Assembly: GCF_003061515.1 (NCBI RefSeq) | Contig: NZ_CP028924.1 | Location: forward strand, 2,480,001 to 2,544,000 | Reading direction: 5' to 3' | Origin: Colwellia sp. Arc7-D | GTDB lineage: Bacteria > Pseudomonadota > Gammaproteobacteria > Enterobacterales > Alteromonadaceae | Length of the DNA: 64,000 bases | Shown here: positions 28,683 to 38,683 of the stretch, in pieces | Layout: the number at the start of each line of letters is the position of its first letter | How positions within the stretch are numbered: position 1 is the first letter of the stretch | The notes under the pieces: model-generated | What the model was told of the DNA's origin: nothing | The model's database searches: none | Seen by the model: the letters and a program-made list of their open reading frames with translations, nothing else | Made by a program: the position numbers and the translations under genes

Positions 28683-29833
28683 ATGAGCAATAAACGCAGC
28701 TATATAGACAGTAATAATGCCCTAGTATTAACCGGTGGTGGTGCTCGAGCAGCCTATCAAGTGGGTGTTTTATCTGCAATAGCGAAGTTTATGCCACGTA
28801 CTCACGGAGTGCCTTTTCCAATTATTTGTGGTACTTCAGCAGGCGCTATAAACTCAACTGCACTCGCTTGCTATGCTTCATGTTTCCAATTAGCGGTAAA
28901 AAAATTAGAGTGGGTTTGGAATAACTTAGATCCATGCAGAATTTATCATACCGATCCTATGCGTGTATCTAGCCACATAATTGGTGGTTTTTTGGGTGGA
29001 TTCCAAGCAGATTATGCCAATAAAAGTGCTCGCAGTTTATTAAACAACGCACCGCTAAGGCAACTACTAGAAACCGTTGTAGATTTTAGCCGAATCGATA
29101 CAAACATTAGACGCCGTTACCTTTCTGCTGTATCGGTTACTGCATCAAGTTACTCAAGCGGCGATTCTATTAGTTTTTTTCAATCAGAAGACTCTATTTC
29201 ACCATGGTTTAGATCTAAGCGACGTGGTGAGCCAACACAATTAAACAGCCAACACTTAATGGCATCTGCTGCCATTCCGCTTGTGTTTCCGTCTGAAAAA
29301 GTAAAAAATCATCATTTGGGTGATGGTTCAGTACATCAACTATCCCCTTAAGCCCTGCTATTCATTTAGGTGCTGATAAAATATTTATTGTGGGTGTAGA
29401 ACAACCCAAAGAGCCTATACACGCACAAGAGAATAACCCTCATCCGCCAACCACAGCTTCAATTGCAGGGCATTTACTCGATTCTGTTTTTTCAGATACT
29501 TTACAAAGTGATATAGAGCGTATGGAACGAGTTAACCATACCTTGTCTTTAATACCCGACGAAACTAAAAGAAATACCTCAGGTTTAAAAACCATTGAAT
29601 CTTATGTTATAAACCCTAGCCATAACTTTAACAGTATTGCCGTTAAGCATTACGATAAACTGCCTATGTCGATTCGGTTATTATTGCGCGGAATTGGCAT
29701 AAGCAATGATGCAGAATCAAGTTTGCTTAGCTATTTATTATTTGAGAAAACCTACTGTAAAGAATTAATAAAACTAGGTTTTAACGATGCGCTCGAACAA
29801 GAAACTAAGATACGTCAATTCCTTAACATCTAA
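28683..29833 (+). pseudogene. Patatin-like phospholipase, interrupted by a one-base frameshift
   Basis: The joined product would have about 383 residues. The first part has all catalytic features: the oxyanion loop LTGGGARAAYQVG, the nucleophile Ser in CGTSAGAIN and the Asp of the dyad in HLGDGSVHQ. The frame then stops at 29349-29351 in TCC CCT TAA. One more C or T in the CCCCTT run (29344-29349) restores SPLSPAIHLGADKIFIVGVE, exactly the sequence expected after the DG dyad. The C-terminal part continues without stops to 29833. Family members hydrolyse membrane phospholipids. Since the catalytic part is intact a truncated protein might fold, but a base-calling error is at least as likely. 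Confidence 0.85.
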
Positions 29834-29997
29834 TAAAGCTAGTCGATGTAGTTCCTTTTAGTATTAGTTCGATTTTCGACTGCACCTCTCTAACCTATAA
29901 TATGCTGTTGACGTCACTCGCCTTAATCTCTGCAAAGTTAAAAAGAGAACGAAGCTAAACATTAACGATTAAAGTGAGTTAACGTTTATGTAGATTG

Positions 29998-31965
29998 TTA
30001 ATGCCCTTCTTGCACAAAACGTTCAGCGCGTTCTACACGACGGGGCTTACCTCGAACAATCAAGGTGTCTTGTGCTAAAAGTATTGTATCTAAATCTGGC
30101 TCTTCACTTTCAATATTGTTTCGTCTAAGCGCTATAACAAATACGCGACTTTCATCTAATTTTAATGACCGAATAGATTTACCGGTAGCAAACGAGTCGT
30201 CGACCAAAATTATCGCATGAGCAAACTCGATACGATCAATCGCATCTGGGCTCATATCGGTATGTTCACCTTGAAAGAAGCCATGCAAATGGTTGTAATG
30301 ATTCTTACGTTCTTTTTGCACACGGCGAACAATTCTTGAAAAAGGTACGCCAGATAATGACAGTACTTGTGAAACTAACATTAAGCTGCCTTCTAAGCTC
30401 TCTGGCACTACTTCGTTTGCACCTGCAGCATGTAACTCGTCTAATTGATCATCATTTCGAGTTCGAACTAAAATAGGCACATCTGGCGCTAAAGCGCGTA
30501 CTTTTTGAATAACATCGAGCGATTGTTTGTCTTCACCAAAGGCAATAACAACAAGCTTAGCTTTTGATAGTTTTGCCGCATGTAATAACTCAGCCTGACG
30601 TGATGAACCAAAAAGTACATTTTCGCCGGCCTCTCGTGCTTTTGTTGTTCTTAATGGGTCGATATCAATGGCAACAAAATCAATAGATTCTTGCTTTAAA
30701 AATCGACTAACCGTTTGTCCAATTCGGCCAAAACCACAAATAATAACGTGATCATGTAATGAAGTATTTTGAGGTAACTCTTCTAATGCTTTCGTATCTA
30801 GCTGCTTTTCTTTGCTAAGCCAAAGTGCCCAAGTTCTTGCATGGTTTATCATGTATGGCGTAATTGCCATACTCAACACTCCCGTGCCTAATAGAATTGA
30901 TGCGGTTGTATCTGGTAATACTTCTACCTGACTCGCTAAGGCAATTAACACAAAACCAAATTCGCCCATTTGCGCCAACATAATACCGGCAGCCCAAGCA
31001 TCTTTTGATGACTCTCCAGCCCGCTTTGCTAGTAAAACAACCACCAATATTTTTACTACCATAAAGCAAATTAATAGCGAAATAATAATCAAAGGTGAAG
31101 AAAAAACCACACCAACGTTGAGCTTCATACCAACAGTCACAAAAAACAAACCAAGCAGTATATCGCGATATGGCCTAATATCGGCTTCAAGCTGATGTTT
31201 ATATTGGCTTTCACCAAGCATCATCCCGGCTAAAAATGCACCCAAGGCCATAGAAAGTCCAAACCATTGCGTTAATGCAGAAGCGACTAGGGTTACCAGT
31301 AGTGTTGTTAGTACAAATAATTCATCGGTTCTAACTTGCGCCACTAAGTTGAATAGTCTTGGCAGTAACCATTTACCAGCAAATAATAACAATGAAACGA
31401 CGAAAACGCCTTTAACCAAAGCAAAAAGTAGCGCCATGATAAAAGAAGAGTCGCCACCTTGGGCTAATAATGGAATAACAATTAACAAAGGCACAACGGC
31501 AACATCTTGAAACAGCAAAACAGCGACTGATAATTGCCCTGACTTTTTCTTCATACCGCCACTTTCACTTAATTGCCGTATAACGATTGCCGTTGAAGAT
31601 AGCGCTAAAATACCGCCTATGGTTATGGCCGCAGCAAAACTTTGACCAAAAAACATAGCCACTAACATAAAGAGCACAAGGGAAATAATAACTTGTAAGC
31701 TCCCCACGGTAACCACTAAATGCCGCATGGCCAGTAATTTAGGTAATGAGAATTCAAGCCCGAGGGTAAATAACAAAAATACGATACCAAGCTCTGCAAA
31801 ATGTTCATAATCTACATGTTCTTGAGCTAAGGCTAGGCCATGTTCACCGACCAAAACCCCAGCCACTAAGTAAGCTAATATGGCAGGCAATTGCAAGCGA
31901 CGAAATAGCCAGACTATAAGTACAGCACTAGATAATATGGCGAGTAATTCAAGGTGGCTTGTCAC
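29998..31965 (-). CDS. Kef-type monovalent cation:proton antiporter (CPA2) with RCK/TrkA-N domain
   Basis: This 655-residue membrane protein has about twelve transmembrane segments over residues 1-380, including LGLEFSLPKL and AVLLFQDVAVVPLLIV with the CPA2-type Gln-Asp pair. A cytoplasmic Rossmann domain (HVIICGFGRIGQTVSRFLK) would bind NAD(H) or other nucleotides, and a C-terminal TrkA-C-like region follows (about 560-640). This is the layout of KefB/KefC/YbaL potassium or sodium efflux systems. No KefF/KefG-type ancillary gene is adjacent, so glutathione gating is uncertain. It is divergent from the diguanylate cyclase gene. Confidence 0.9.
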   Translation of the reverse strand: MTSHLELLAILSSAVLIVWLFRRLQLPAILAYLVAGVLVGEHGLALAQEHVDYEHFAELGIVFLLFTLGLEFSLPKLLAMRHLVVTVGSLQVIISLVLFMLVAMFFGQSFAAAITIGGILALSSTAIVIRQLSESGGMKKKSGQLSVAVLLFQDVAVVPLLIVIPLLAQGGDSSFIMALLFALVKGVFVVSLLLFAGKWLLPRLFNLVAQVRTDELFVLTTLLVTLVASALTQWFGLSMALGAFLAGMMLGESQYKHQLEADIRPYRDILLGLFFVTVGMKLNVGVVFSSPLIIISLLICFMVVKILVVVLLAKRAGESSKDAWAAGIMLAQMGEFGFVLIALASQVEVLPDTTASILLGTGVLSMAITPYMINHARTWALWLSKEKQLDTKALEELPQNTSLHDHVIICGFGRIGQTVSRFLKQESIDFVAIDIDPLRTTKAREAGENVLFGSSRQAELLHAAKLSKAKLVVIAFGEDKQSLDVIQKVRALAPDVPILVRTRNDDQLDELHAAGANEVVPESLEGSLMLVSQVLSLSGVPFSRIVRRVQKERKNHYNHLHGFFQGEHTDMSPDAIDRIEFAHAIILVDDSFATGKSIRSLKLDESRVFVIALRRNNIESEEPDLDTILLAQDTLIVRGKPRRVERAERFVQEGH

Positions 31966-32284
31966 ATGTATTCCTTACAGAGCGATGAACAGATAATGGT
32001 GAATTTTTACTGGTTGATGAATGATTACAGTGATATCAGTGTAGCCTTCTAGATACCCTTTTGTCTAAATTATTTATATTTAGGTTAGGAAAAAGCGCTT
32101 AAAAACGACGACTTAACTTACAGTCCCCCAATATACTCCATTATTTTAAGCTTGCGGTATAGCGTGTTTATTAGAGGTAATTAATTAAGCTCGCAAGTAA
32201 TATTAACAACATTTTTATATTAGGTATGATTATTGCTTTAGTTAACGCAGAAAGTTTAAACGTCAAAATTAGCTGGGAAAAACT
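31966..32284. other. 319-bp divergent intergenic region
   Basis: This AT-rich region between the antiporter and the diguanylate cyclase gene must hold both promoters. I see no palindrome, riboswitch or convincing gene in it. A short frame starting at 32226 overlaps the cyclase in another frame and has no family resemblance. Confidence 0.4.
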
Positions 32285-33181
32285 ATGCGAACAGTCAATG
32301 TTGTTAATCACCCTAACTCAAAATTTAATGCCTTCACGTTATTTCAACACAGTGAACAACAAAGCCAACGTAATTTGGCCTTGCTTGAGCAGTTACAAAC
32401 TACATTAGATGTTAAGCAGCTGATCAACATTTTTGCGATAGAAGTAGCCAAGTATCTTGATTTTAGTGGCCTGTATTTCAAGCATGCCGATATAAGTGCG
32501 ACCGCTAGAGGCAGCAGGCAAGCAAAATCTGAGCGCCAATTTGAGTTAAAACTTAATGGTCAGTTTTTTGGCATTATTACTTACGCTGTTAATATGCCGA
32601 TTAGTATCGCCAACTTTAAAGTGTTAACTGAGTTACATGACTTATTGATTAACCCACTAAATAATGCCGTTCAGTACTACCAAGCTATGCAGTTGGCGAT
32701 GCAAGACAGCTTAACGCAATTAGGAAACCGACGTAGTTTTGACGAACAAATTAAACGTACCATGGCACAAGCCTGTCGTCGACATACACGTGCAGGGTTA
32801 ATTTTGAGTGATCTCAACAAGTTTAAAGCAATTAATGATAACTATGGTCACGATATAGGCGACAATGTATTAATACAGTTTGCTGAGGCATTACGTCAAA
32901 GTGTTCGTGATACTGACTCTGTTTTCCGCTTTGGTGGTGATGAGTTTGCAATCATAGTAGCAGATGCAACTGAACAGTCACTTGCTGTTATAGAGCAGAG
33001 AATTTATCATGCCATATCGCGTGATGCTTTGTTAGCAAAGTACAATGTTACCAGTAGTTTAGGATTAGCTTTCATGAATAGAGCTGATAATGCGACAAGC
33101 TTTTTTAAACGAGCAGATAATGCTCTATATTCACAAAAAAGGGCTATTCCACAAAAGTTAAGTATTGTTTCTCAAAGTTGA
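32285..33181 (+). CDS. GGDEF-domain diguanylate cyclase
   Basis: This 298-residue protein should make cyclic di-GMP from two GTP. Residues 25-130 look like a GAF-type sensor (LDVKQLINIFAIEVAKYLDF), with no transmembrane segment, so it is probably cytoplasmic. The cyclase domain begins DSLTQLGNRRSF and has an intact active site, FGGDEFA at about 216-222. The product-inhibition I-site RDTD (Arg208, Asp211) lies five residues before GGDEF, so feedback control is expected. No EAL domain is present. GGGA six bases before the ATG supports the start. It lies about 4 kb from a c-di-GMP riboswitch. Confidence 0.93.
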   Translation: MRTVNVVNHPNSKFNAFTLFQHSEQQSQRNLALLEQLQTTLDVKQLINIFAIEVAKYLDFSGLYFKHADISATARGSRQAKSERQFELKLNGQFFGIITYAVNMPISIANFKVLTELHDLLINPLNNAVQYYQAMQLAMQDSLTQLGNRRSFDEQIKRTMAQACRRHTRAGLILSDLNKFKAINDNYGHDIGDNVLIQFAEALRQSVRDTDSVFRFGGDEFAIIVADATEQSLAVIEQRIYHAISRDALLAKYNVTSSLGLAFMNRADNATSFFKRADNALYSQKRAIPQKLSIVSQS

Positions 33182-33314
33182 TAACGTTGAGGTAAGCTAA
33201 TCAAATGAGTTAAATAGCAGCACAATGAAGCAGCTCTTTAACAAAACGCCATTAATACCCAGATAGTTATCAATTTACCTCTGACTTTGCTTAAATATGA
33301 CAGAAAAGTGAGTG

Positions 33315-33953
33315 TTAACTGAACTCTCGTAACGCTTGTGATTTTTCACTCGGCGTTGCACCTACATACAAGCGGCAAAATCTTACCGCCTTTGCAAAGT
33401 ATTGTAGACCAATTTTTGCCAGTACTCGGCGAAGAAAATCAGCGTCTAAATTAAAATTAAGACTATAGTGCTCAATAGCTTGGTCAATATTGGGATAACT
33501 GACCCCGTCAAAGCAAAATTCTCTGTCAACGTCTTCGTTAATTAATTCAACACCATTAAGCACTAGCGGCCAGCCTCGAAAATTAACTCTATCTTTTGCT
33601 ACTTGATACATAAACCAAGCACTCTTTTGAAAACCAGCAAAACTGCCACCTTCAAAGCCAGAATTAGCTAAAGACTCTTCTGTCCAGTTAAGGCCTATTG
33701 CTAAGTCTTTGCGATATTTGTTAATCAAATATACTTTAACACTTTCTTCAACTTGCCAAATTGAACGAACTTCGGCTTTGTTTGCCGCACGTGAACATTC
33801 TAAACAACTGGGTATAGTCAGTGCTTCGTGCGGACAATCGAAAACCAAATGGGCTGAATGTGGGAAGGTAAAAGAATGCCCTGCTGGCTCTGAACAGAAC
33901 CAACAGTGGTGTCGAAAATTAAAAGGGACGTCGATATAAGTATCATCAAACAT
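33315..33953 (-). CDS. Conserved hypothetical protein with CxxC zinc-site motifs
   Basis: I do not recognise a named family for this 212-residue protein. Near the N-terminus it has HHCWFCSEPAGHSF and, about 35 residues later, PSCLECSRAAN. The two CxxC pairs look like one zinc-binding knuckle pair, similar in layout to HNH-type nucleases, though no HNH catalytic core is evident. The C-terminal half is helical and charged (FLRRVLAKIGLQYFAKAVRF). No transmembrane segment or signal peptide is present. It lies 33 bases after the stop of rhlE on the same strand and may be transcribed with it. Confidence 0.6.
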   Translation of the reverse strand: MFDDTYIDVPFNFRHHCWFCSEPAGHSFTFPHSAHLVFDCPHEALTIPSCLECSRAANKAEVRSIWQVEESVKVYLINKYRKDLAIGLNWTEESLANSGFEGGSFAGFQKSAWFMYQVAKDRVNFRGWPLVLNGVELINEDVDREFCFDGVSYPNIDQAIEHYSLNFNLDADFLRRVLAKIGLQYFAKAVRFCRLYVGATPSEKSQALREFS

Positions 33954-33986
33954 AAGTAACTTCAGCGTTTATAATAGATTAACTGA

Positions 33987-35327
33987 CTATTTACGTTTTT
34001 TGTTAACTGTTTTACTTACCGGCTTATTTTTCTTGTTTGCTTTTGCTCTGCGTTGGGCTGCAGGTGTTGCATCAGCTTTTTTGCGCGCAATTAACTGATT
34101 TTTCTCTTGCGTGGCTTTATAACGACTTTTCTTTAAAGGCGCATCATCTTTAGCATCATAGTGTGCTGGTAAAGGTCTGTCTAACTCGTAACCAGGGACC
34201 ACTATACGCTCGAATTTACGCTCGATTAATGCTTCAATATTATCAAGAAATTGCTCATCTTTAGGACTTACTAATGATATAGCCGTACCTGACTTACCTG
34301 CTCGACCTGTGCGACCGATACGGTGAACATAATCTTCTGGTAGGAAAGGTAAATGGAAGTTAACCACGTAAGGTAAGTTCGCAATATCGAGTCCGCGAGC
34401 AGCAACATCAGTGGCGACTAATACACGAACACTGCCATCAACAAATTGCTCAAGTGCTTTATTACGGGCACCTTGGGTTTTATCGCCATGACATAAAGCG
34501 GTTTTTATCCCGTCGAGCTTTAATTCTGCCGCTAAAATGTTAGCGCTTTCTTTAGTACCAGCAAATACTAACACTTGCTGCCAGTTATTAACGCCAATAA
34601 GTTCAGACAATAGTTCAGCTTTACGGGTTTCAGAAACCCAATATACTGACTGTTTTACTTTGCCTGAAGTAGAGTTTTGACGCGCAACTTCAATAGTTTT
34701 TGGTGTTTTAAGTACTTTTTTTGCTAATGTTTTAACTTTATTCGAAAAAGTAGCCGAAAACATCAAGGTTTGATGCTTGGCTTTGATCATTGCCACAATG
34801 CGTTCAATATCGTTATAAAAGCCCATATCTAACATACGATCGGCTTCATCTAATACCAAGTACTGTACTTGCGATAAATCCAAGTTGCGTTGTTCAAGGT
34901 GTTCAATTAAACGACCAGGTGTTGCAACTAATACATCAACGCCACTTTTAAGCATTTTAGTTTGAGGAGGCATATTTACACCACCGAAAATAGCACCAGA
35001 GCGTAACGGCAAAAATTCGCTGTAGGCTTTAACATTTTTTTCAACTTGTGCTGCTAGCTCACGAGTTGGCGTTAAAATAAGGGCCTTAATCGTGGTGGCA
35101 GTGTCAAAGCCATCTGCGTTTGGCTTAACTTTATTTGCTAAACTATCAAGAATCGGCAAAGTAAAAGCGGCTGTTTTACCAGTACCTGTTTGAGCACTTG
35201 CTAAAACATCAACACCGGTACGAATAACAGGAATAGCTATTTGTTGAATCGGGGTTAAATTTTTATACCCGCAGGCTTTTACCGCTTTAAGTAAGTTAGC
35301 CGATAAACCTATTGAATCCACACTCAT
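33987..35327 (-). CDS. rhlE: DEAD-box RNA helicase, RhlE type
   Basis: This 446-residue protein has the full DEAD-box set: the Q motif region YKNLTPIQQIAIP, Walker A ASAQTGTGKTAAF, VLDEADRMLDMGF, SATFS, and HRIGRTGRAGKSGTA. The basic C-terminal tail from about residue 400, rich in Lys, Arg and Ala, is typical of RhlE and is thought to help RNA binding. RhlE acts in ribosome assembly and RNA decay. An extended -10 element is visible in its leader region. SrmB/DbpA-like relatives are less likely, because the tail lacks their specific domains. Confidence 0.9.
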   Translation of the reverse strand: MSVDSIGLSANLLKAVKACGYKNLTPIQQIAIPVIRTGVDVLASAQTGTGKTAAFTLPILDSLANKVKPNADGFDTATTIKALILTPTRELAAQVEKNVKAYSEFLPLRSGAIFGGVNMPPQTKMLKSGVDVLVATPGRLIEHLEQRNLDLSQVQYLVLDEADRMLDMGFYNDIERIVAMIKAKHQTLMFSATFSNKVKTLAKKVLKTPKTIEVARQNSTSGKVKQSVYWVSETRKAELLSELIGVNNWQQVLVFAGTKESANILAAELKLDGIKTALCHGDKTQGARNKALEQFVDGSVRVLVATDVAARGLDIANLPYVVNFHLPFLPEDYVHRIGRTGRAGKSGTAISLVSPKDEQFLDNIEALIERKFERIVVPGYELDRPLPAHYDAKDDAPLKKSRYKATQEKNQLIARKKADATPAAQRRAKANKKNKPVSKTVNKKRK

Positions 35328-35400
35328 TACATCACCATTTCTGTATTATCGTAAACAACGCGCATAACTAAAAGTATTGCGCCAAAATATTAAGGCGCGC

Positions 35401-35409
35401 ATTATAGCA
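35401..35409 (-). promoter_or_regulatory. Extended -10 element of the rhlE promoter
   Basis: On the minus strand the sequence TGCTATAAT fits an extended -10 box, about 75 bases before the rhlE start. No good -35 is seen, as usual for extended -10 promoters. The transcribed leader contains a GCGCC/GGCGC inverted repeat that could form a hairpin. Confidence 0.45.
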
Positions 35410-35453
35410 GCTTTGGTAACAGTTGCTTGTATTAAATATTAAGCGTGTTAATC

Positions 35454-36890
35454 CTACTTTTTAAGCCAGATGCCTTTGGTTAAATTTAAGCGCTTTTCTT
35501 CAGCTTCATCAGCTTCATATGTTGGTAACAAGCCTTTGTCTTGTTGGCTATGGTAGTCTTTAGTTATTTTAACCACCACTTTAGAAAGCATAAACAACGC
35601 CGTGACATTAAATATGGTCATTAAGCCGGTAGATAAATCTGCTAAAGCGATAACTTCAGGTAACGTAGCTACGGAGCCAAACACTAACATCAGTAAAAAA
35701 CCAATACGTAAAAACCAACGACCGATGACGTTATCCATATTCAAATATTTTAAATTATTATCAGCATAGGCAAAATTTGCCACGATAGAGGTAAAAGCAA
35801 ACAACAAAATAGCAAGAGTAATGAAGTCGCTGCCCCAAGAGCCCACTTGATAAGCAAGTGCTTGTTGAGTTAATTGAATACCTTGTGCTTCACCACCGGT
35901 ATCTTTAAATAGTAAGATCAAAATTGCCGTACAAGAACAGATAACAATGGTATCAAAAAACACCGCTAGCATCTGAATATAGCCTTGAGAAACCGGATGT
36001 GGAGGATAAGGTTCAGCTGCCGCCGCGGCATTAGGTGCACTACCCATACCGGCTTCATTTGAATACAAGCCACGCTTAACACCTTGCACAATTGCAGCCC
36101 CCACAAGACCACTACCTGCTTCTTTTAATCCTAAAGCAGAAGCAAAAATATCGCTAATAACCATAGGAACTCTTTCAATGTTTATCCAAATAACCGCAAA
36201 ACACACCAGTAAATAAAGCAAGCCCATAAAAGGCACTGTGAGTTCAGCAAAGCGGGCAATATTTTTTAGTCCGCCAAAAATAATAAAACCGGCAAGAATA
36301 GTAATTACTATCCCCGTATAAAGAGGGTCAAAACCATACGAACCATTAAAGGCACTAGTAATAGAGTTTGCTTGTACTGCACTAAAGACAAAACCATAAC
36401 CAAAAAACAAACACAGCGAAAAAGTTATCGCTAATTTTCTATTTTTTAAGCCTTTACTCATATAATAAGCTGGACCCCCACGGAAGTTGCCCTTGCTATC
36501 ACGTTCTTTATAGAGCTGACCTAAAGTGCTTTCAGCAAATGCCGTTGCCATGCCAACTAAGGCAATTAACCACATCCAAAAAACTGCGCCAGCACCGCCT
36601 AATGAAATAGCGACTGCCACCCCCATTAAATTACCGGTACCTACACGCGCCGCTAAAGAAGTACAAAGTGCTTGGAAAGAAGAAATACCTTGGCTTGAGC
36701 TTTTACGACTGGTTTTTAAAATGGTAAACATATGAAAAAAACGGGTGATTTGTAAACCTTTCAATCGAAAGGTAAACCAGATCCCACAGGCACTCAGTAA
36801 GTAAATTAAAATACTACCCCACAAGTAACCGTTAATAGTTCCGACCCACAATTCAATGATGCTGGGTTCAATTATACTGGCTTCTACCAC
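35454..36890 (-). CDS. Sodium:alanine/glycine symporter (AGCS family)
   Basis: This 478-residue inner-membrane transporter takes up alanine or glycine with sodium. Family motifs include LAARVGTGNLMGVAVAI, the long AFAESTLGQLYKERD region, FRGGPAYYMSKGL and RGLYSNEAGMGSAPNAAAAA. About ten to eleven hydrophobic segments are visible. The start is GTG with GGAG six bases upstream. It is monocistronic by spacing (126 bases to rhlE downstream, 378 bases upstream to pntB). I see no glycine riboswitch upstream. Confidence 0.92.
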   Translation of the reverse strand: MVEASIIEPSIIELWVGTINGYLWGSILIYLLSACGIWFTFRLKGLQITRFFHMFTILKTSRKSSSQGISSFQALCTSLAARVGTGNLMGVAVAISLGGAGAVFWMWLIALVGMATAFAESTLGQLYKERDSKGNFRGGPAYYMSKGLKNRKLAITFSLCLFFGYGFVFSAVQANSITSAFNGSYGFDPLYTGIVITILAGFIIFGGLKNIARFAELTVPFMGLLYLLVCFAVIWINIERVPMVISDIFASALGLKEAGSGLVGAAIVQGVKRGLYSNEAGMGSAPNAAAAAEPYPPHPVSQGYIQMLAVFFDTIVICSCTAILILLFKDTGGEAQGIQLTQQALAYQVGSWGSDFITLAILLFAFTSIVANFAYADNNLKYLNMDNVIGRWFLRIGFLLMLVFGSVATLPEVIALADLSTGLMTIFNVTALFMLSKVVVKITKDYHSQQDKGLLPTYEADEAEEKRLNLTKGIWLKK

Positions 36891-37074
36891 GTTACTCTCC
36901 GAAGGGTTAAATGCTAATAATTCTTATCTTCAGTACTTTAACAAAATTATTTACCTTATATGTAATTTTTATCCGAATTAGCGAAGAAATAGAGAAGAAA
37001 TAGCGAATAAAATCAATAGCAATGCGTGATGAGTAATGCTTATTAAACGAAGCCAAGCAGTTAAATGTTGGAAT

Positions 37075-37101
37075 TAAAAAAGCCGACAACAGGTGTCGGC
37101 T
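37075..37101 (-). terminator. Intrinsic terminator of the pntAB unit
   Basis: On the minus strand AGCCGACA and TGTCGGCT form an 8-bp stem with a five-base loop, followed by T6. It lies 48 bases after the stop of the pntB tail remnant and 167 bases after the present pntB stop. The present pntB thus has an unusually long 3' untranslated stretch. Confidence 0.9.
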
Positions 37102-37148
37102 ATTTAATATGCAATTTCAGCTATCTAACTTGGCATTAAGCCAGCAAG

Positions 37149-37202
37149 TTATAATGCTTTAAAAATCTCTTCAACAGAGTCTTTAGCATCACCAAAAACC
37201 TC
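37149..37202 (-). pseudogene. Remnant of a second pntB 3' end (17 codons plus stop)
   Basis: Reading the minus strand, codons give EVFGDAKDSVEEIFKAL and a stop. This is the usual C-terminus of NADP transhydrogenase beta subunits (compare the intact gene here, [17 protein letters not shown] and stop at 37269). Eleven of the sixteen closing residues agree. A TAA at 37203-37205 (read on the minus strand) closes the frame upstream, so it is not expressed as such. It sits between the intact pntB and a terminator. It looks like the tail of an ancestral or duplicated copy left behind by recombination. Confidence 0.8.
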
Positions 37203-37268
37203 TTACCGTAGAACCTTTTACCGTTGAACTCTTCACATTAATAACCACTTGATATTTAAAGGAAAATA

Positions 37269-38672
37269 TTAGAAATATTTAAATATTTGCTCAATACTTT
37301 CCTTCGCATCACCGAACAACATTTGTGTATTGTCTTTAAAGAATAATGGATTTTGCACTCCAGCATAACCCGTATTCATTGAGCGTTTAAATACAACCAC
37401 GTTTTTCGCATGCCATACTTCTAATACAGGCATACCTGCTATGGGGCTGGTAGGATCTTCAGCTGCGGCTGGGTTAACTGTATCGTTCGCCCCAATAACT
37501 AACACAACATCAGTTTTAGGAAAGTCATCGTTAATTTCTTCCATGCCCAATACTATATCGTAAGGCACTTTTGCTTCAGCTAGCAGTACGTTCATATGGC
37601 CAGGTAAGCGCCCTGCTACTGGATGAATAGCAAAGCGAACCTCAATGCCTTTATCTTTTAGTGCTTGAGTCAATTTATATACAGGATACTGCGCTTGCGC
37701 TACAGCCATACCGTAACCTGGAGTAATAATAACTGACTTTGCTCCGTTTAACATATCAGCTACTGATTCTGCATTAATTTCAACATGGTCGCCATAATCA
37801 GTGTCGGTGTCGATAACAACATTGGTACCAAATCCGCCGGCAATAACACTGATAAAAGAACGGTTCATCGCTTTACACATAATGTAAGAAAGAATTGCCC
37901 CTGAAGAACCAACTAATGCGCCAGTAACAATCAATAAATCATTATTTAGCATAAAACCAGCAGCGGCAGCGGCCCAACCTGAATAAGAGTTAAGCATTGA
38001 AACAACCACGGGCATATCTGCACCACCAATTGATGCAACTAAATGCCAACCAAACACTAAAGCAATTAAGGCCATAAAATATAATGTGCTATCACCACCA
38101 CCTTGCTCAACAAAACTGATTAAGAGCATAAAAGATAACAAGACAGCAGCAAAATTCAATTTATGACGATGAGGCAACATTAATGCAGCTGAGTTAATAA
38201 CACCGCGCAATTTACCAAACGCAACAATTGAACCAGTAAAGGTTACAGCGCCAATAAACACACCTAGAAAAACTTCAACTAAATGAATGTTAACAGCCAT
38301 TAGTTGGCTCTCGGTGAACGTAGCAGTTAATGAATGATCCATTTCAAAGTAGCTGTTAAAGCCAACCATTACTGCAGCTAAACCCACAAAACTATGCAAA
38401 ATAGCGACAAGTTCTGGCATTTGAGTCATTTCAACTTGTTTAGCGAGCTTCAAGCCGATAATGGCACCCACCACCATAGTGACTAAAATAATCCAAACGT
38501 TGTCAACACGAGGATCAGCAATGGTGGCAATAAGTGCGATAGCCATACCGACAATGCCATACCAATTGCCTGTTTCAGCGGTTTGCTGCTTACTTAATCC
38601 AGCTAAACTAAAAATAAATAATAACGCGGCAACAATATACGCTGCACTGATAAAACCTTGAGAAAATTCCAT
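37269..38672 (-). CDS. pntB: NAD(P) transhydrogenase, beta subunit
   Basis: This 467-residue membrane subunit has about nine transmembrane segments (residues 1-265) that form the proton channel with PntA. A C-terminal NADP(H)-binding domain follows, with [15 protein letters not shown] and [18 protein letters not shown]. The complex couples proton entry to reduction of NADP+ by NADH. The gene lies 11 bases after pntA. Its last residues (IFKYF) differ from the usual KAL ending, and a copy of the more usual ending lies 67-120 bases downstream, which suggests that its 3' end was exchanged. Confidence 0.95.
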   Translation of the reverse strand: MEFSQGFISAAYIVAALLFIFSLAGLSKQQTAETGNWYGIVGMAIALIATIADPRVDNVWIILVTMVVGAIIGLKLAKQVEMTQMPELVAILHSFVGLAAVMVGFNSYFEMDHSLTATFTESQLMAVNIHLVEVFLGVFIGAVTFTGSIVAFGKLRGVINSAALMLPHRHKLNFAAVLLSFMLLISFVEQGGGDSTLYFMALIALVFGWHLVASIGGADMPVVVSMLNSYSGWAAAAAGFMLNNDLLIVTGALVGSSGAILSYIMCKAMNRSFISVIAGGFGTNVVIDTDTDYGDHVEINAESVADMLNGAKSVIITPGYGMAVAQAQYPVYKLTQALKDKGIEVRFAIHPVAGRLPGHMNVLLAEAKVPYDIVLGMEEINDDFPKTDVVLVIGANDTVNPAAAEDPTSPIAGMPVLEVWHAKNVVVFKRSMNTGYAGVQNPLFFKDNTQMLFGDAKESIEQIFKYF

Positions 38673-38683
38673 TACAGTGTCCC

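Larger units (their letters stand above)
36891..37268. other. 378-bp region between pntB and the AGCS gene
   Basis: Besides the pntAB terminator and the pntB tail remnant (listed separately), the part from 37203 to 37268 contains a near-exact direct repeat, TTACCGTAGAAC at 37203-37214 and TTACCGTTGAAC at 37218-37229. The part from 36891 to 37074 is AT-rich and should contain the AGCS gene promoter. No further gene is supported. Confidence 0.45.

Noticed and set aside
32226..32408. Plus-strand frame of 60 codons overlapping the GGDEF gene start
   Set aside because: It overlaps the well-supported cyclase gene in another frame and has no recognisable motif or conserved feature.
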